Below, one piece after another: positions 1 through 9,490 of a DNA stretch of 47,089 nucleotides (positions within the stretch are counted from its first letter, which is position 1; each line of letters starts with the position of its first letter). The position numbers and the translations under genes were made by a program. A model generated the notes under the pieces. That model worked only from the letters and a program-made list of their open reading frames with translations, was not told where the DNA came from and searched no databases. The stretch covers positions 1 to 47,089 of the forward strand of contig JAKAIY010000009.1 in NCBI GenBank assembly GCA_021814145.1, given 5' to 3'. The stretch is from Chloroflexota bacterium (GTDB lineage Bacteria > Chloroflexota > Ktedonobacteria > Ktedonobacterales > JADMIN01).

Positions 1-169
1 ATCGGTCGAATAGGCGCGCATGCCGCTCTATCCCGCATCACTCGTGCCTGTCTCTGCTTTTCGTAAGTTGCTCTATGGCGTCCTGTCGCGCCGCTGTGGG
101 CTGGCCTGAACGGACGAGTCTGAGCTTTCGCGTCGTCAACGGCCTGAGGGCGCGCCGCGCCATGTGAAG

Positions 170-201
170 GGGCGGCGCCAACATCGCTGCTGGCGCCGCC
201 C
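170..201 (-). terminator. Hairpin downstream of the acetyl-CoA synthetase gene
   Basis: A perfect 11-bp inverted repeat (170-180 and 191-201) with a 10-nt loop begins about 50 nt past the stop codon of the minus-strand acs gene. The stem is almost all G/C. There is no T run after it on the minus strand, so it may end or stabilise the transcript rather than be a canonical intrinsic terminator. The first 249 bases hold no convincing gene. Confidence 0.5.
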
Positions 202-249
202 TGTTCTCCAGCGCTTCCCCGCGATCACCCAATCGCGTTCAGCGCCGGC

Positions 250-2358
250 TTACTCGACCTGCCCGAACCTGCCAATCTCCTCCAATTCCGCGGGTGACAA
301 CTCTCTGGGCACATCCCCGCGCGCGACCTTCGCCCCCTGGACCGCTCCACGTATATTCTCGACCACCTCTGGATTCGCGAGTGTCGAGATATCCCCGACG
401 GGGGTAAAGTTCGAAACGCTAGCGATGACCCGCCGCATGATCTTCCCTGACCGGGTCTTCGGCATGTCCGGCACGATCCACACATTCTTGGGCCGCGCCA
501 CTTTGCCGATGAGCGTGTCAATCGCGGTCTGAATCTTCTCGACGATGTCATTGCTCGCCACATATCCTGGCTTGAGGGCAATGTACATCTCGACCGCTCT
601 GCCCCGGAGCTCATCTATCACTGGCACCGCCGCGGCTTCGGCCACCTCTGTGACAGTTAGCGCCGCCGACTCAAGCTCTTTCGTGCCCAAACGGTGTCCG
701 GCTACATTGATGACGTCGTCAACTCGCCCCAAGATCCGGAAATAGCCATCGCTGGCCTGCATGGCGCCATCCCCAGCGAAGTAGGGCCAGTCATGCCAGT
801 CTTTGCTCGCCCGGTTCTTGCAGTACTTTGCGTAATACGTCTCAATGTACCGCTCAGGTTGCCCCCATACCGTTTCGAAGATGCCTGGCCAGGGGTTCCT
901 GATGCAGATGTTCCCTGCCCGACCGCTTCCGGCCTCGATTGGCTTGCCATCCTCGTCCAGAATGATCGGATAGATGCCCAGGGCTGTAGGCCCACAACTT
1001 CCCGGCTTCATAGGCTGAAGCGCGGGGAGTGTGCTGCCAAGGAAGCCGCCGTTTTCGGTCTGCCACCAGGTGTCAACGATGACCGCCTCACCCTTGCCCA
1101 CGACCTCGTAGTACCAGCGCCACACCTCCGGCTCGATCGGCTCTCCCACCGTGGTCATGTGCTTGAAGTGGTAGTTATACTTCGCGGGCTCGTCTGGGCC
1201 AGCTTTCCGCAACATACGGATCGTCGTCGGGGCCGTGTGGAAGATGTTGACGCCAAGGCGCTCAGCGATGCGCCATGGCCGCCCGGGATCTGGATAGGTG
1301 GGCGCGCCTTCGTACATGACGCTCGTGGCTCCCAGCGTCAATGGGCCATACACGATGTACGAATGGCCAGTAATCCACCCAATATCGGCGAAGCACCAGT
1401 AGGTGTCTTCTGGATGGATGTCCTGGTAGAACTTGGAGGTTCCAGCCACATAGGACAAATACCCGCCGGTGCTGTGCTGGCAGCCCTTTGGCCTCGCTGT
1501 TGTCCCGCTGGTATACATCAAGAACAGCGGCGCTTCCGCAGGCATCGAGACGGGATCAACCCGCTGCCCGCGATACGCTGGCAGCAGCTCATCCACAAAG
1601 AAATCCCGGCCTTCCACCATTGGCGTCGGGGAAGAATACTTGCCTGGATAGCGGCGCCAGACCAAGACTTTATCTACCTTTACGCCATTCGCTTCGGCCA
1701 CTTGAACCGCCTGATCCGCTTTCGCCTTGTGGTCAATGAGCTCACCACCCCTGTTGTAGACATCCATCGTGACCAGGATGTGGCTGCCAGAGTCCACAAT
1801 CCGCTCTCCGCAGGCGGCGCCACTAAAGCCGCCGAACACCTCTGAGTGGATGACCCCAATGCGTGCGCACGCGAGCATCGAGACAGGGAGATCCGGGACC
1901 ATCGGAAGATGGAAGGTGATGCGGTCACCAGTCTGCACATGGCAAAAATCCCGAAGGAGCGCGGCAAACTCATTCACCCGTATGTAAAGTTCTTGATAGG
2001 TGATGGTCTGGCTCTCCTCGGTTTCGGGCTCTGGTACCCAGATAAAGGCGGCCTTGTTGCGATTCTTCGCCAGGTGGCGATCAACACAGTTGTAGGAGGC
2101 GTTGAGCTTGCCACCAACGAACCACTTCCAGAAGGGAGCGTCGCTGGTGTCAAGCGTGGTATGCCAATACCGATCCCAGGTGAGCAGATCGGCGTATTCC
2201 CTGAAGCATTCAGGGAAATTCTCCTCGCGAAACCGCTCGAGGATGGCAGGATCCGCCGCGTTGGCCTGAGCGATGAACCGCGCCGAGGGGTAGTAATACT
2301 CCTCTTCTTTCCAGTGTACGGCGATCTCCGCCTCAGAGACCTCCTGCTGTTTGTCCAT
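250..2358 (-). CDS. acsA: Acetyl-CoA synthetase (AMP-forming acetate--CoA ligase)
   Basis: This is a 702-residue member of the ANL superfamily that activates acetate to acetyl-AMP and then acetyl-CoA in the cytosol. Visible motifs are the phosphate-binding loop YTSGTTARPKG (282-292), the TVGEPIEPEVWRWYY block, the substrate/AMP motif DTWWQTENGG (the usual form is WWQTETGG, so one Thr is Asn here), the hinge region GRVDDVINVAGHRLGTKE, and SGKIMRR, whose Lys is the catalytic and acetylation-regulated residue of the family. The Trp pair that restricts the pocket to acetate is kept. It is about 50 residues longer than typical Acs, with extra sequence at both ends. The start has GAGGAG six bases upstream. 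It is transcribed alone; a hairpin follows the stop. Acetate is the most likely substrate, though propionate or another short acid is not excluded. Confidence 0.92.
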   Translation of the reverse strand: MDKQQEVSEAEIAVHWKEEEYYYPSARFIAQANAADPAILERFREENFPECFREYADLLTWDRYWHTTLDTSDAPFWKWFVGGKLNASYNCVDRHLAKNRNKAAFIWVPEPETEESQTITYQELYIRVNEFAALLRDFCHVQTGDRITFHLPMVPDLPVSMLACARIGVIHSEVFGGFSGAACGERIVDSGSHILVTMDVYNRGGELIDHKAKADQAVQVAEANGVKVDKVLVWRRYPGKYSSPTPMVEGRDFFVDELLPAYRGQRVDPVSMPAEAPLFLMYTSGTTARPKGCQHSTGGYLSYVAGTSKFYQDIHPEDTYWCFADIGWITGHSYIVYGPLTLGATSVMYEGAPTYPDPGRPWRIAERLGVNIFHTAPTTIRMLRKAGPDEPAKYNYHFKHMTTVGEPIEPEVWRWYYEVVGKGEAVIVDTWWQTENGGFLGSTLPALQPMKPGSCGPTALGIYPIILDEDGKPIEAGSGRAGNICIRNPWPGIFETVWGQPERYIETYYAKYCKNRASKDWHDWPYFAGDGAMQASDGYFRILGRVDDVINVAGHRLGTKELESAALTVTEVAEAAAVPVIDELRGRAVEMYIALKPGYVASNDIVEKIQTAIDTLIGKVARPKNVWIVPDMPKTRSGKIMRRVIASVSNFTPVGDISTLANPEVVENIRGAVQGAKVARGDVPRELSPAELEEIGRFGQVE

Positions 2359-2681
2359 CGGGTACTCCTCATCTTCCTCAACCGCGAGCTAATGGCGCCA
2401 GGAGGAGCGCGCTGCGTTGGACGCCCGCATTATCAGCATGCGCTCGCTTCCCCAGGGCGCATTGGCTCTAGCCCACGCAGGCCCACGCGAGTCGCGCGTG
2501 GGCGCACACTACGATGCCCACATCGCTAGCATTATGGCGGATGGCCACGACAACGCCTGTAATCCATGGTTCATCTCTGGCCTGGTTGGTTAGCGCTCCC
2601 GGGACAAAGCCTCCAAACACCCCACCCTCACTGTGATTTCAAGCTCACGAAGCAAGCTCTAGGCCATTCCGCGCATCCTGC
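2359..2681. other. Intergenic region upstream of acsA with a GC-rich dyad
   Basis: This 323-bp gap separates acsA from the small gene behind it on the same strand. It contains a perfect 9-bp inverted repeat (2481-2489 and 2495-2503, 5-nt loop). The octamer GCCCACGC in its left arm is also present ten bases earlier (2471-2478). The dyad lies about 120 nt upstream of acsA and could be a regulator site or the terminator of the preceding gene. No convincing -35/-10 pair was recognised. Confidence 0.35.
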
Positions 2682-3080
2682 TCATATGGAGCCACGCCGG
2701 GCGCATTCAAGCTCTTCGAGCACTTCCGCTATGGAAGGAGCTTCTGTCCAGAGTGGTGGGAAGAGTTCGAGCTCGTCGGGGACAACATCGCCTGGCAAGG
2801 CGCCAGTCATGTGGGCCTCTTCGAGTGCGCTCACGAGCTCGGCGAATCGTCGTTTGCGTCGGGCGTATTCGCTGGCGCCAGGACGCCCAAACCAGGAAAC
2901 GAACACTGGCGACTGTCCTCGCCATTCAACCGGCGACCGGGCGTATACCCGATCAACAATCTCCATGAACTCACCGACCGCGAGGCGCTCGGTAGCCAGC
3001 CAGACGGCGAGCTCGCGTGTCTCGTCGTCCGATAGACCGTGAAAGTAGTCACTCCAGTCAAGGCCCGTAAGATTGTTCAT
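2682..3080 (-). CDS. Hypothetical acidic protein, 132 aa
   Basis: The family is not recognised. The protein begins MNNLTGLDWSDYFHG and is soluble-looking, with many Glu and Trp/Phe residues, no signal peptide and no membrane segment. It is probably helical: one basic helix (YARRKRRFAELVSALEEAH) is followed by an acidic C-terminal half. The start at 3080 was chosen because AAAGGAG lies nine bases upstream; a longer reading frame extends to 3203 but has no ribosome binding site and an Arg-rich non-protein-like extension. It sits alone between acsA and a divergent membrane protein, so the context gives no function. Confidence 0.6.
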   Translation of the reverse strand: MNNLTGLDWSDYFHGLSDDETRELAVWLATERLAVGEFMEIVDRVYARSPVEWRGQSPVFVSWFGRPGASEYARRKRRFAELVSALEEAHMTGALPGDVVPDELELFPPLWTEAPSIAEVLEELECARRGSI

Positions 3081-3598
3081 AATTCGGCGCTCCTTTGCCG
3101 TGGCGAATGAAAAGCGCGTTCGCCTTGGCGCAACTACGAATCCTGCCGTAGTCAGTAATGGCCGCGCACTGATGCGGGCGTGGCCTGGAACGCTAAGGGA
3201 CAACAGCTACAGTGAGCCGCCAATACGGGTTGCGCACATAACCCCAGACAAGAGTCCAGCTGGAGCTTCACGCATACAAGAGAACGGGCGCTTCAGGACC
3301 GAAATGGGTGGCGTCTCCATCCACTTATGTGAACAATACCATGCTACGGGAGCATTTTCTAGGACGGGCCACGTGTGTTATGCGTCTGTGAGCGCCCTGG
3401 CTTGATTGTGACGCCGTTGAGTGTTCTCGATGTCACGCTTGACGCGGGAGAAAGACGCGCCCTCATGCCCATCAATACCCATCATGCGTGGGCGGCGACA
3501 TCCCATAAGCCTGACCAGCGTTGCCGTGGGGCATGCGCTGACCCGCCTCATGCCCGTTGGCCTGGTCAGTGGGGCGTCGCTCGGAGAAGAGGCTCGCT
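3081..3598. other. Long divergent intergenic region, nothing recognised
   Basis: This is a 518-bp gap between two divergently oriented hypothetical genes. No RNA gene, repeat or clear promoter was seen. Short reading frames on both strands have no ribosome binding sites and non-protein-like composition. It must contain the promoters of both flanking genes, but they cannot be placed with confidence. Confidence 0.4.
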
Positions 3599-4318
3599 GT
3601 GGCGCAGGTGTTCGAACATGATAAGCGCGAGCGGGCGCCGACGCCGCTACGTTGGGCGCTGTGGCGCGAGTGGACACTGGCGAACACGCTGGCCGAGGCG
3701 CTTGGATTAGGGGCCACACTGCTCGCTGGCGTCCTGGTCTTCGCGCGGCTGGAACCGCGTATTGGGCCGGTGGCTTCAGCGCTGATTGGTGTCGCGCTGG
3801 GCGCGGTTATCGAAGGCGGCATAGTGGGAACGGCGCAGTGGCTCGTGCTGCGCGCGCCTTTGGAAGGTCTGCGCTGGCGCCGCTGGGCTATCGCCACAGC
3901 GATTGGCGCGGGCATCGCCTGGGCGCTCGGCATGACGCCAAGCGTCATTATGGCGCTGGCGAGCCAGGACAGCGGCGTCGGCGCGGAGGCGCAAGGTCCT
4001 GAGGGGCTGGCGTTCTACGCGCTGGCGGCAGGGTTAGGGCTGATCGCGGGGCCTATCCTGGCGGTGGCGCAATGGTGGGTGTTGCGCGACTTTGTGCCAC
4101 GGGCTGGCTGGTGGATTCCAGCGAACGCCCTCGCCTGGGCGGTGGGGATGGTGATTGTGTTCTGGGGAACCAGCTTCATTCCCGCCAGCGGCGTCGCCGC
4201 GCCCGTCATAGCCATCCTCATTGGCTGTGTGATTCTGGCGGGCGCGGCGGTAGGCGCTATTCACGGACTTGCGCTGATCTGGCTGCTGCGCGAACGTGAC
4301 CGTGCGCGGGTAGCGTGA
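3599..4318 (+). CDS. Predicted multi-pass membrane protein, 239 aa
   Basis: This is an unrecognised integral membrane protein. After about 25 mostly polar residues there are roughly six hydrophobic stretches rich in Ala, Gly, Val and Leu. The pattern G-x-A-Q-W-x-V-L-R appears twice (GTAQWLVLRAP and AVAQWWVLRDF), each after a hydrophobic helix, suggesting an internal duplication of a two- or three-helix unit. The GTG at 3599 was chosen because GGAGAAGAGG ends six bases upstream; a TTG 14 codons earlier keeps the frame but has no such site. It is monocistronic and convergent with the DHOD-like gene. The repeated QWxVLR motif recalls bacterial membrane proteins of unknown function, and no transport role can be assigned. 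Confidence 0.7.
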   Translation: MAQVFEHDKRERAPTPLRWALWREWTLANTLAEALGLGATLLAGVLVFARLEPRIGPVASALIGVALGAVIEGGIVGTAQWLVLRAPLEGLRWRRWAIATAIGAGIAWALGMTPSVIMALASQDSGVGAEAQGPEGLAFYALAAGLGLIAGPILAVAQWWVLRDFVPRAGWWIPANALAWAVGMVIVFWGTSFIPASGVAAPVIAILIGCVILAGAAVGAIHGLALIWLLRERDRARVA

Positions 4319-4462
4319 CGCGCGGCGAGAGGAAGATGGTACGCAGCCATGAATGGCCGGAGCACGGAGCGTCAGGGCATAGATATGCCTTTGCGCGCGT
4401 CGCGTCCGCTATCAGGCCACCATCCGCTTGCGCGCGCTACTCATCAGCTGGAGCTTATGGGC

Positions 4463-5464
4463 TCAAGGCAGCAGCGAGAATGAGTTGAGCGTCTTCATGT
4501 AGTTGGCGCGCTCGAAGGCCGCGGGATCAGACACCGAGCGCTGGCTCATGCTGCCACGCATCTGTGTGATGGATTCGTACTCCCGCTCCTCCATCCAGCG
4601 CTCCATATCCGCCAGAATCTCGCCCAGACGCGCCGGGCCGTGCGCCAGCAGCTCTGACGCCATCATGACCGCGCTCGCGCCAGCCATAACCCCCTTGATG
4701 GCGTCGGTCGCGTTGTGTACGCCAGTCGTAAGGGCGAAATCGGCTTTCACGCGCCCGTAGAGCATGGCGATCCAGCGCAGTGGCAGGCGTAGCTCGCTCG
4801 ATGTGCTAAGTTCCAGATGTGGCTTGACCGCCAGTTCATCGATGTCGAGATCTGGCTGATAAAAGCGGTTGAAGAGGGTCAATCCGCGCGCTCCCGCCTG
4901 TGTGAGCTGGTGGACGAGGTGCGGCAGTGACGTGAAGAACGGGCTGAGCTTCACGGTGACGGGGATGTTCATCTGCGTGATAACGTCGCGCGCCAGTGTA
5001 ACATACATCTCTTCCAGCGCCGCGCCCGTCTGGTTTGGGTCGGCGGGGATATAGTAGATGTTTAGCTCCAGCGCGTCGGCTCCCGCACCCTGCATCTTGC
5101 GCGCGTATTCCACCCAGCCACCGGTCGAGACGCCGTTAAGGCTGCCGATGATCGGGATATTCGTCGCGCGCTTGATCTGGCTGAGATGCTCCAGATAGGG
5201 CTCCACGCCGACGTTATAACTCTCCATGTCTGGAAAAAAGCTGAGGCTCTCGGCGTAGGAATGTGTCCCAACCTGGAGATAGTGGTCCAGTTCCAGGCTC
5301 TCGTGGGTGATTTGCTCCTCGAACAGGGAATACATCACAATCGCCGCCGCGCCTGCGTCCTCTAGCTTGCGCACGGTATCGAGCCGCCTGGACAGCGGCG
5401 AGGCGGACACCACCAGCGGGTTCCGCAGCGTGAGCCCCATGAAAGGGCTGGTGAGATCAGGCAT
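4463..5464 (-). CDS. Dihydroorotate dehydrogenase-like flavoprotein next to NifJ
   Basis: This 333-residue protein has the class 1 dihydroorotate dehydrogenase fold (FMN TIM barrel). The N-terminus LTLRNPLVVSASPLS matches the start of the barrel; later come IPIIGSLNGVSTGGW, ALELNIYY, VTVKLSPFF, LTLFNRFYQPD and the C-terminal phosphate-binding segment LTTGVHNATDAIKGVMAGASAVMMAS. Paralogues annotated as DHOD-like are frequently found beside nifJ, as here, and are not thought to be the pyrimidine enzyme. It lies 129 bp downstream of nifJ on the same strand and is probably co-transcribed, with a 16-bp perfect inverted repeat in the spacer. Its substrate is unknown; a flavin redox partner role near ferredoxin-linked pyruvate metabolism is an inference. 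Confidence 0.8.
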   Translation of the reverse strand: MPDLTSPFMGLTLRNPLVVSASPLSRRLDTVRKLEDAGAAAIVMYSLFEEQITHESLELDHYLQVGTHSYAESLSFFPDMESYNVGVEPYLEHLSQIKRATNIPIIGSLNGVSTGGWVEYARKMQGAGADALELNIYYIPADPNQTGAALEEMYVTLARDVITQMNIPVTVKLSPFFTSLPHLVHQLTQAGARGLTLFNRFYQPDLDIDELAVKPHLELSTSSELRLPLRWIAMLYGRVKADFALTTGVHNATDAIKGVMAGASAVMMASELLAHGPARLGEILADMERWMEEREYESITQMRGSMSQRSVSDPAAFERANYMKTLNSFSLLP

Positions 5465-5494
5465 CGTCGTCCTCCCTCAGCGTGACCTGGTTCT

Positions 5495-5545
5495 GCGCGT
5501 TTTCAGGCGCTGCGCGGAGCGAGCGCGTGGCGCCTGAAAACGCGC
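5495..5545. repeat. 16-bp perfect inverted repeat between nifJ and the DHOD-like gene
   Basis: The arms at 5495-5510 and 5530-5545 are exact complements (16 bp). The 19-nt loop itself contains a GCGC/GCGC pair that can extend the structure. No T run follows on either strand. In a minus-strand transcript it lies between the nifJ stop and the ribosome binding site of the DHOD-like gene, where it could act as a partial terminator, RNA processing site or 3-prime stabiliser of nifJ mRNA. Confidence 0.75.
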
Positions 5546-5593
5546 GTGTCCTCCTCATAATAGGCGCGCGGGGGCGCCTGCGCGAGCGTACTG

Positions 5594-8500
5594 TCATTCC
5601 TCCTCAGTAGGGGCGACCATCGCTGTCTTGCCATCGCTGAGGCCCGCCGTCGTGGCAGGCGCTGACGGTGGCTCCGGGGCAGGCTCTGGCGCTGGCTCGG
5701 CGGCCAGTTCCGCGTATTGTGTCCAGCGCGCGCGCACATCGTGCTGGGCTTCGCGCAAGAGCTCATCCGCGCGGGCGGGATCGCTCTGCGCCAGCATCCG
5801 GTAGCGGGTCTCGTTGTAGAGGAACTGCTGCAGCGGGACGCTCGGCTCGCGCGAATCCAGCGTCAGCGGGTTCTTGCCCTCCGCCACCGCGTCCGGATTG
5901 AAGCGGTACAAAGGCCAGTAGCCGGTCTGCGTCGCGAGCTTCTGTTGCTCCAGCCCTTGCCGCATGTCAATTCCATGCGCGATGCAGTGGCTGTAGGCGA
6001 TAACCAGTGACGGCCCGGGGTAGGCCTCCGCCTCCAGGAGCGCGTGCAGCGTTTGGGCGTCATTCGCGCCCATCGCCACCCGCGCGACATACACGCTACC
6101 ATAAGCCATTGCCAGCATGCCGAGGTCTTTCTTGGCCGTCGGCTTGCCGCGCGCGGCGAACTTGGCCACCGCGCCGCGTGGCGTCGCCTTGGAAGCCTGC
6201 CCGCCTGTGTTCGAGTACACCTCGGTGTCCAGCACGAGAATATTGACGTCGCGGCCCGACGCCAGCACATGATCGAGTCCGCCAAAGCCGATATCGTAGG
6301 CCCAGCCGTCGCCGCCAATGATCCACACACTGCGGCGCACCAGCGTATCCGCCAGGCTCAGCAGCTCGCGCGCCCGCGCCGCGACATCTGGCGGAGCGTC
6401 CGCCGCGAGCGCCTCCAGCCGCTCCTTGAGCGCGGACACCCGCCGCCGTTGTTCGGCGATGCCGCCAGCCGTGGCCTGATCGGCGTTGAGCAAGCCATTC
6501 ACTAGCGCCGCGCCCAGTTGCTCGGAGAGCCCTTCAAGCAACTCGCAGGCGTGTTCCTCCTGCTGGTCTAACGTCACACGCATGCCCAGCCCAAATTCCG
6601 CGTTGTCCTCGAAGAGTGAGTTTGACCATGCTGGGCCACGGCCCGCCGCGTTCGCGCTCCACGGGGTCGTGGGAAGGTTGCCGCCGTAGATCGAAGAGCA
6701 GCCGGTAGCGTTGGCGACGATCATACGGTCGCCGAAGAGTTGGGTAATCAGCTTGATATAAGGTGTCTCGCCGCAGCCTGAGCAGGCCCCGGAGAACTCA
6801 AACAGCGGCTCCAGCAGCTGCGAATTCTTGATCTGCGCGGCGTTGACCTTTGCCGGGTCAACCTCTGGCAGCGAAGTAAAGAAGCTCCAGTTGGCGCGCT
6901 CCTGTTCCAGCAGCGGCGGCTGTGGCGCCATATTGATCGCCTTGCGCCCTACCTCGCGCTTGTCCTTCACCGGGCAGGCCTCGATGCAGAGACCGCAGCT
7001 TGTGCAGTCCTCGGGCGCGACCTGGAGCGAATAGAGATAACCCGGAAACTCCTTGAATTTCGCGGGTGTGGACTGGAAAGTGGCCGGAGCGCCCGCGAGC
7101 TCCGCGGGCTCGAAAACCTTCATGCGGATAACGGCATGTGGGCAGACCATCGTACACTTGCCGCACTGGATGCACAGCTCCGGGTCCCACACGGGAATCT
7201 CATAGGCCAGGTTGCGCTTCTCCCATTTCGCTGTGCCTACCGGATATCCGCCATCCGCGGGCAGCGCGCTCACCGGGATCTCGTCACCACGACCGGCGAT
7301 CATCATACCCAACGCATCGCGCACGAACGCTGGGGCCTCCGCGGGAACGGGTGGGCGCAACGGCGCGCCGACCGGCGCCACCGCCTCAGCCGGAATGGGG
7401 ACTTCATAGAGATGTGAGAGCGCCTGGTCTACCGCCGCGAAGTTGCGACGCACCACCGCCTCGCCGCGCTTGCCATAGGTCTTCTCGATGTTGCGCTTGA
7501 TCGCGGTGATCGCTTCATCACGCGGCAGCACACCGCTGAGCGCGAAGAAGCACGCCTGCATGACGGTGTTGACCCGTCCGGCCATACCCGCCTCGCGCGC
7601 TACGGCGCTGCCGTCAATCACATAGAAGCGCAGGCGCCGCTCACGGATCGTCCGGCTGACCGGCTCTGGCAGGTGGCTCCAGACCTCATCCGGACCCCAG
7701 GGGCTATTGAGCAGGAAGACGCCACCTGGAGCGGCATACCCCAGCACATCAAGCCGTTCCAGCAGGTTGAACTGGTGGCAAGCCACGAAGTTCGCCCGCC
7801 CGCGCTCGATCAGGTAAGGCGCGCGAATGGGCTCAGGCCCAAAGCGCAGGTGCGAGATCGTCACCGACCCGCTCTTCTTCGAGTCGTAGACGAAGTATCC
7901 CTGCGCGTAGTTCTCGGTCTCTTCGCCGATGATCTTGATGGAGTTCTTGTTGGCGCCCACCGTGCCATCCGAGCCGAGGCCCCAGAACACACAGCGAACC
8001 GTCTCTTCCGGCTCGATGGAGAACGCCGGGTCAACATCCAGGCTGGTATGGCTGACGTCATCAGTGATGCCCACAGTGAAGCGCCGTTTTGGCCGTCCCC
8101 TGCCAAGCTCATCGAAGACCGCTTTTACCATCGCAGGCGTGAATTCCTTGGATGACAGGCCATAGCGACCACCGATAACGCGCGGGCGCGCTCTGAACTG
8201 AGCCATTCCCGCCTGATAGCCGTCATCGAGCGCGGCCACGACATCGAGATACAGGGGCTCACCCGCGCTGCCCGGCTCCTTCACCCGGTCGAGAACGGCG
8301 ATGGAGGCTACCGTCTCTGGGAGCGCGCCGAGGAATGCGCTCATCGGGAACGGGCGGTACAGGTGGACCTGCGCGACGCCAACCTTTTCACCACGCGCGG
8401 TCAGGTAGCGCGCCGTCTCCGCCGCGGTCACGGCGCCTGAGCCCATGATGACAATCACTCGCTCCGCGTCAGGCGCGCCGTAGTAGTCCACAAGATGGTA

Positions 8501-9271
8501 CTGGCGGCCTGTGCGCGCCGCGAAGCGGTCCATGGCGCGCTGGACGATCTCCGGGCAGGCCTGGTAATACGGATTCACTGTCTCTCGCGCCTGAAAATAG
8601 ACATCAGGGTTCTGCGACGTGCCATGAATCACAGGGTGGTCTGGCGAGAGCGCCCGGCTCCTGTGCGCAGCCACCAGGTCGTCGCGGATCAGCGCGCGGA
8701 GATCATCATCTGTAAGCGGACGGAGCTTGTTGATCTCGTGCGACGTGCGGAAGCCATCGAAGAAGTGCAGGAATGGCACGCGCGCCTCCAGGGTAGACGC
8801 GTGGGCGATGAGCGCGAGATCTTGCGCCTCCTGCGGCGAGCCTGATGAGAGCAGCGCGAATCCGGTCGAGCGGGTCGCCATGACATCTGAGTGATCGCCA
8901 AAAATGGAAAGCGCCTGAGCTGCGAGCGAGCGTGCGGCGACATGGAATACGGCCGGTGACAGTTCGCCCGCGATCTTGTACATGTTGGGGATCATCAGGA
9001 GCAGCCCCTGCGAGGCGGTAAACGTCGCCGCCAGCGCGCCGGTTGAGAGCGCGCCATGAATCGCTCCTGCGGCGCCAGCTTCGGACTGCATCTCAATGAC
9101 GGTGGGAACCGCGCCCCATATGTTGCGCTTGCCCGCCGCCGACCATGCGTCGGCGAGCTCTCCCATCGTGGTTGAAGGGGTTATTGGATAGATCGCGAGC
9201 ACCTCGCTAAGCCGGTGCGCGACGCTCGCCACCGCCTCGTTTCCATCGGCTGTTATCCACTGGTCTGTCAT
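5594..9271 (-). CDS. nifJ: Pyruvate:ferredoxin (flavodoxin) oxidoreductase, single chain
   Basis: This 1225-residue thiamine-pyrophosphate iron-sulfur enzyme interconverts pyruvate plus CoA with acetyl-CoA, CO2 and reduced ferredoxin. The domain order is that of homodimeric PFOR: N-terminal domain I with YPITPSTTMGELAD near residue 30; domain II; the gamma-type domain with GSDGTVGANKNSIKII; two [4Fe-4S] motifs, CIQCGKCTMVCPHA near 697 and CTSCGLCIEACP near 757; the proximal cluster/TPP region GACSGCGETPY near 827; and the TPP/Mg motif GDGWAYDIGFGGLDH near 987 followed by NTGGQASKATP. The ATG at 9271 follows GGAG and begins MTDQWITADGNEA, as is usual in the family. The last 40 residues form a Pro/Ala/Glu-rich tail (EPAPEPAPEPP) not expected in the core enzyme. 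The direction in vivo (oxidation or synthesis) cannot be read from sequence. Confidence 0.96.
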   Translation of the reverse strand: MTDQWITADGNEAVASVAHRLSEVLAIYPITPSTTMGELADAWSAAGKRNIWGAVPTVIEMQSEAGAAGAIHGALSTGALAATFTASQGLLLMIPNMYKIAGELSPAVFHVAARSLAAQALSIFGDHSDVMATRSTGFALLSSGSPQEAQDLALIAHASTLEARVPFLHFFDGFRTSHEINKLRPLTDDDLRALIRDDLVAAHRSRALSPDHPVIHGTSQNPDVYFQARETVNPYYQACPEIVQRAMDRFAARTGRQYHLVDYYGAPDAERVIVIMGSGAVTAAETARYLTARGEKVGVAQVHLYRPFPMSAFLGALPETVASIAVLDRVKEPGSAGEPLYLDVVAALDDGYQAGMAQFRARPRVIGGRYGLSSKEFTPAMVKAVFDELGRGRPKRRFTVGITDDVSHTSLDVDPAFSIEPEETVRCVFWGLGSDGTVGANKNSIKIIGEETENYAQGYFVYDSKKSGSVTISHLRFGPEPIRAPYLIERGRANFVACHQFNLLERLDVLGYAAPGGVFLLNSPWGPDEVWSHLPEPVSRTIRERRLRFYVIDGSAVAREAGMAGRVNTVMQACFFALSGVLPRDEAITAIKRNIEKTYGKRGEAVVRRNFAAVDQALSHLYEVPIPAEAVAPVGAPLRPPVPAEAPAFVRDALGMMIAGRGDEIPVSALPADGGYPVGTAKWEKRNLAYEIPVWDPELCIQCGKCTMVCPHAVIRMKVFEPAELAGAPATFQSTPAKFKEFPGYLYSLQVAPEDCTSCGLCIEACPVKDKREVGRKAINMAPQPPLLEQERANWSFFTSLPEVDPAKVNAAQIKNSQLLEPLFEFSGACSGCGETPYIKLITQLFGDRMIVANATGCSSIYGGNLPTTPWSANAAGRGPAWSNSLFEDNAEFGLGMRVTLDQQEEHACELLEGLSEQLGAALVNGLLNADQATAGGIAEQRRRVSALKERLEALAADAPPDVAARARELLSLADTLVRRSVWIIGGDGWAYDIGFGGLDHVLASGRDVNILVLDTEVYSNTGGQASKATPRGAVAKFAARGKPTAKKDLGMLAMAYGSVYVARVAMGANDAQTLHALLEAEAYPGPSLVIAYSHCIAHGIDMRQGLEQQKLATQTGYWPLYRFNPDAVAEGKNPLTLDSREPSVPLQQFLYNETRYRMLAQSDPARADELLREAQHDVRARWTQYAELAAEPAPEPAPEPPSAPATTAGLSDGKTAMVAPTEEE

Positions 9272-9490
9272 TACGGGTCTCCTGCCGTTCGCGTTCCAGC
9301 GCCCCGCGGCGCCGCTCTGCCCGTTCTCTAAACCAGTGTCGGTGGATGTGCTCACAATCCTGTCACACACTCGCTCGCTAGCGTCACAAAGCGGCGCCAC
9401 GCCGGCTGTATCCCCTTTGCCAGGAGTGTTGGCGTGACGCCGTCCTCTTCGCTAGCGCCTTTTTCGCCCCTGCGGAGCGGCTGTGAGGCC

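Noticed and set aside
694-1845. Long plus-strand frame of 383 codons across the acsA gene
   Set aside because: It is a shadow of acsA in a GC-rich genome; the acsA frame has all family motifs.
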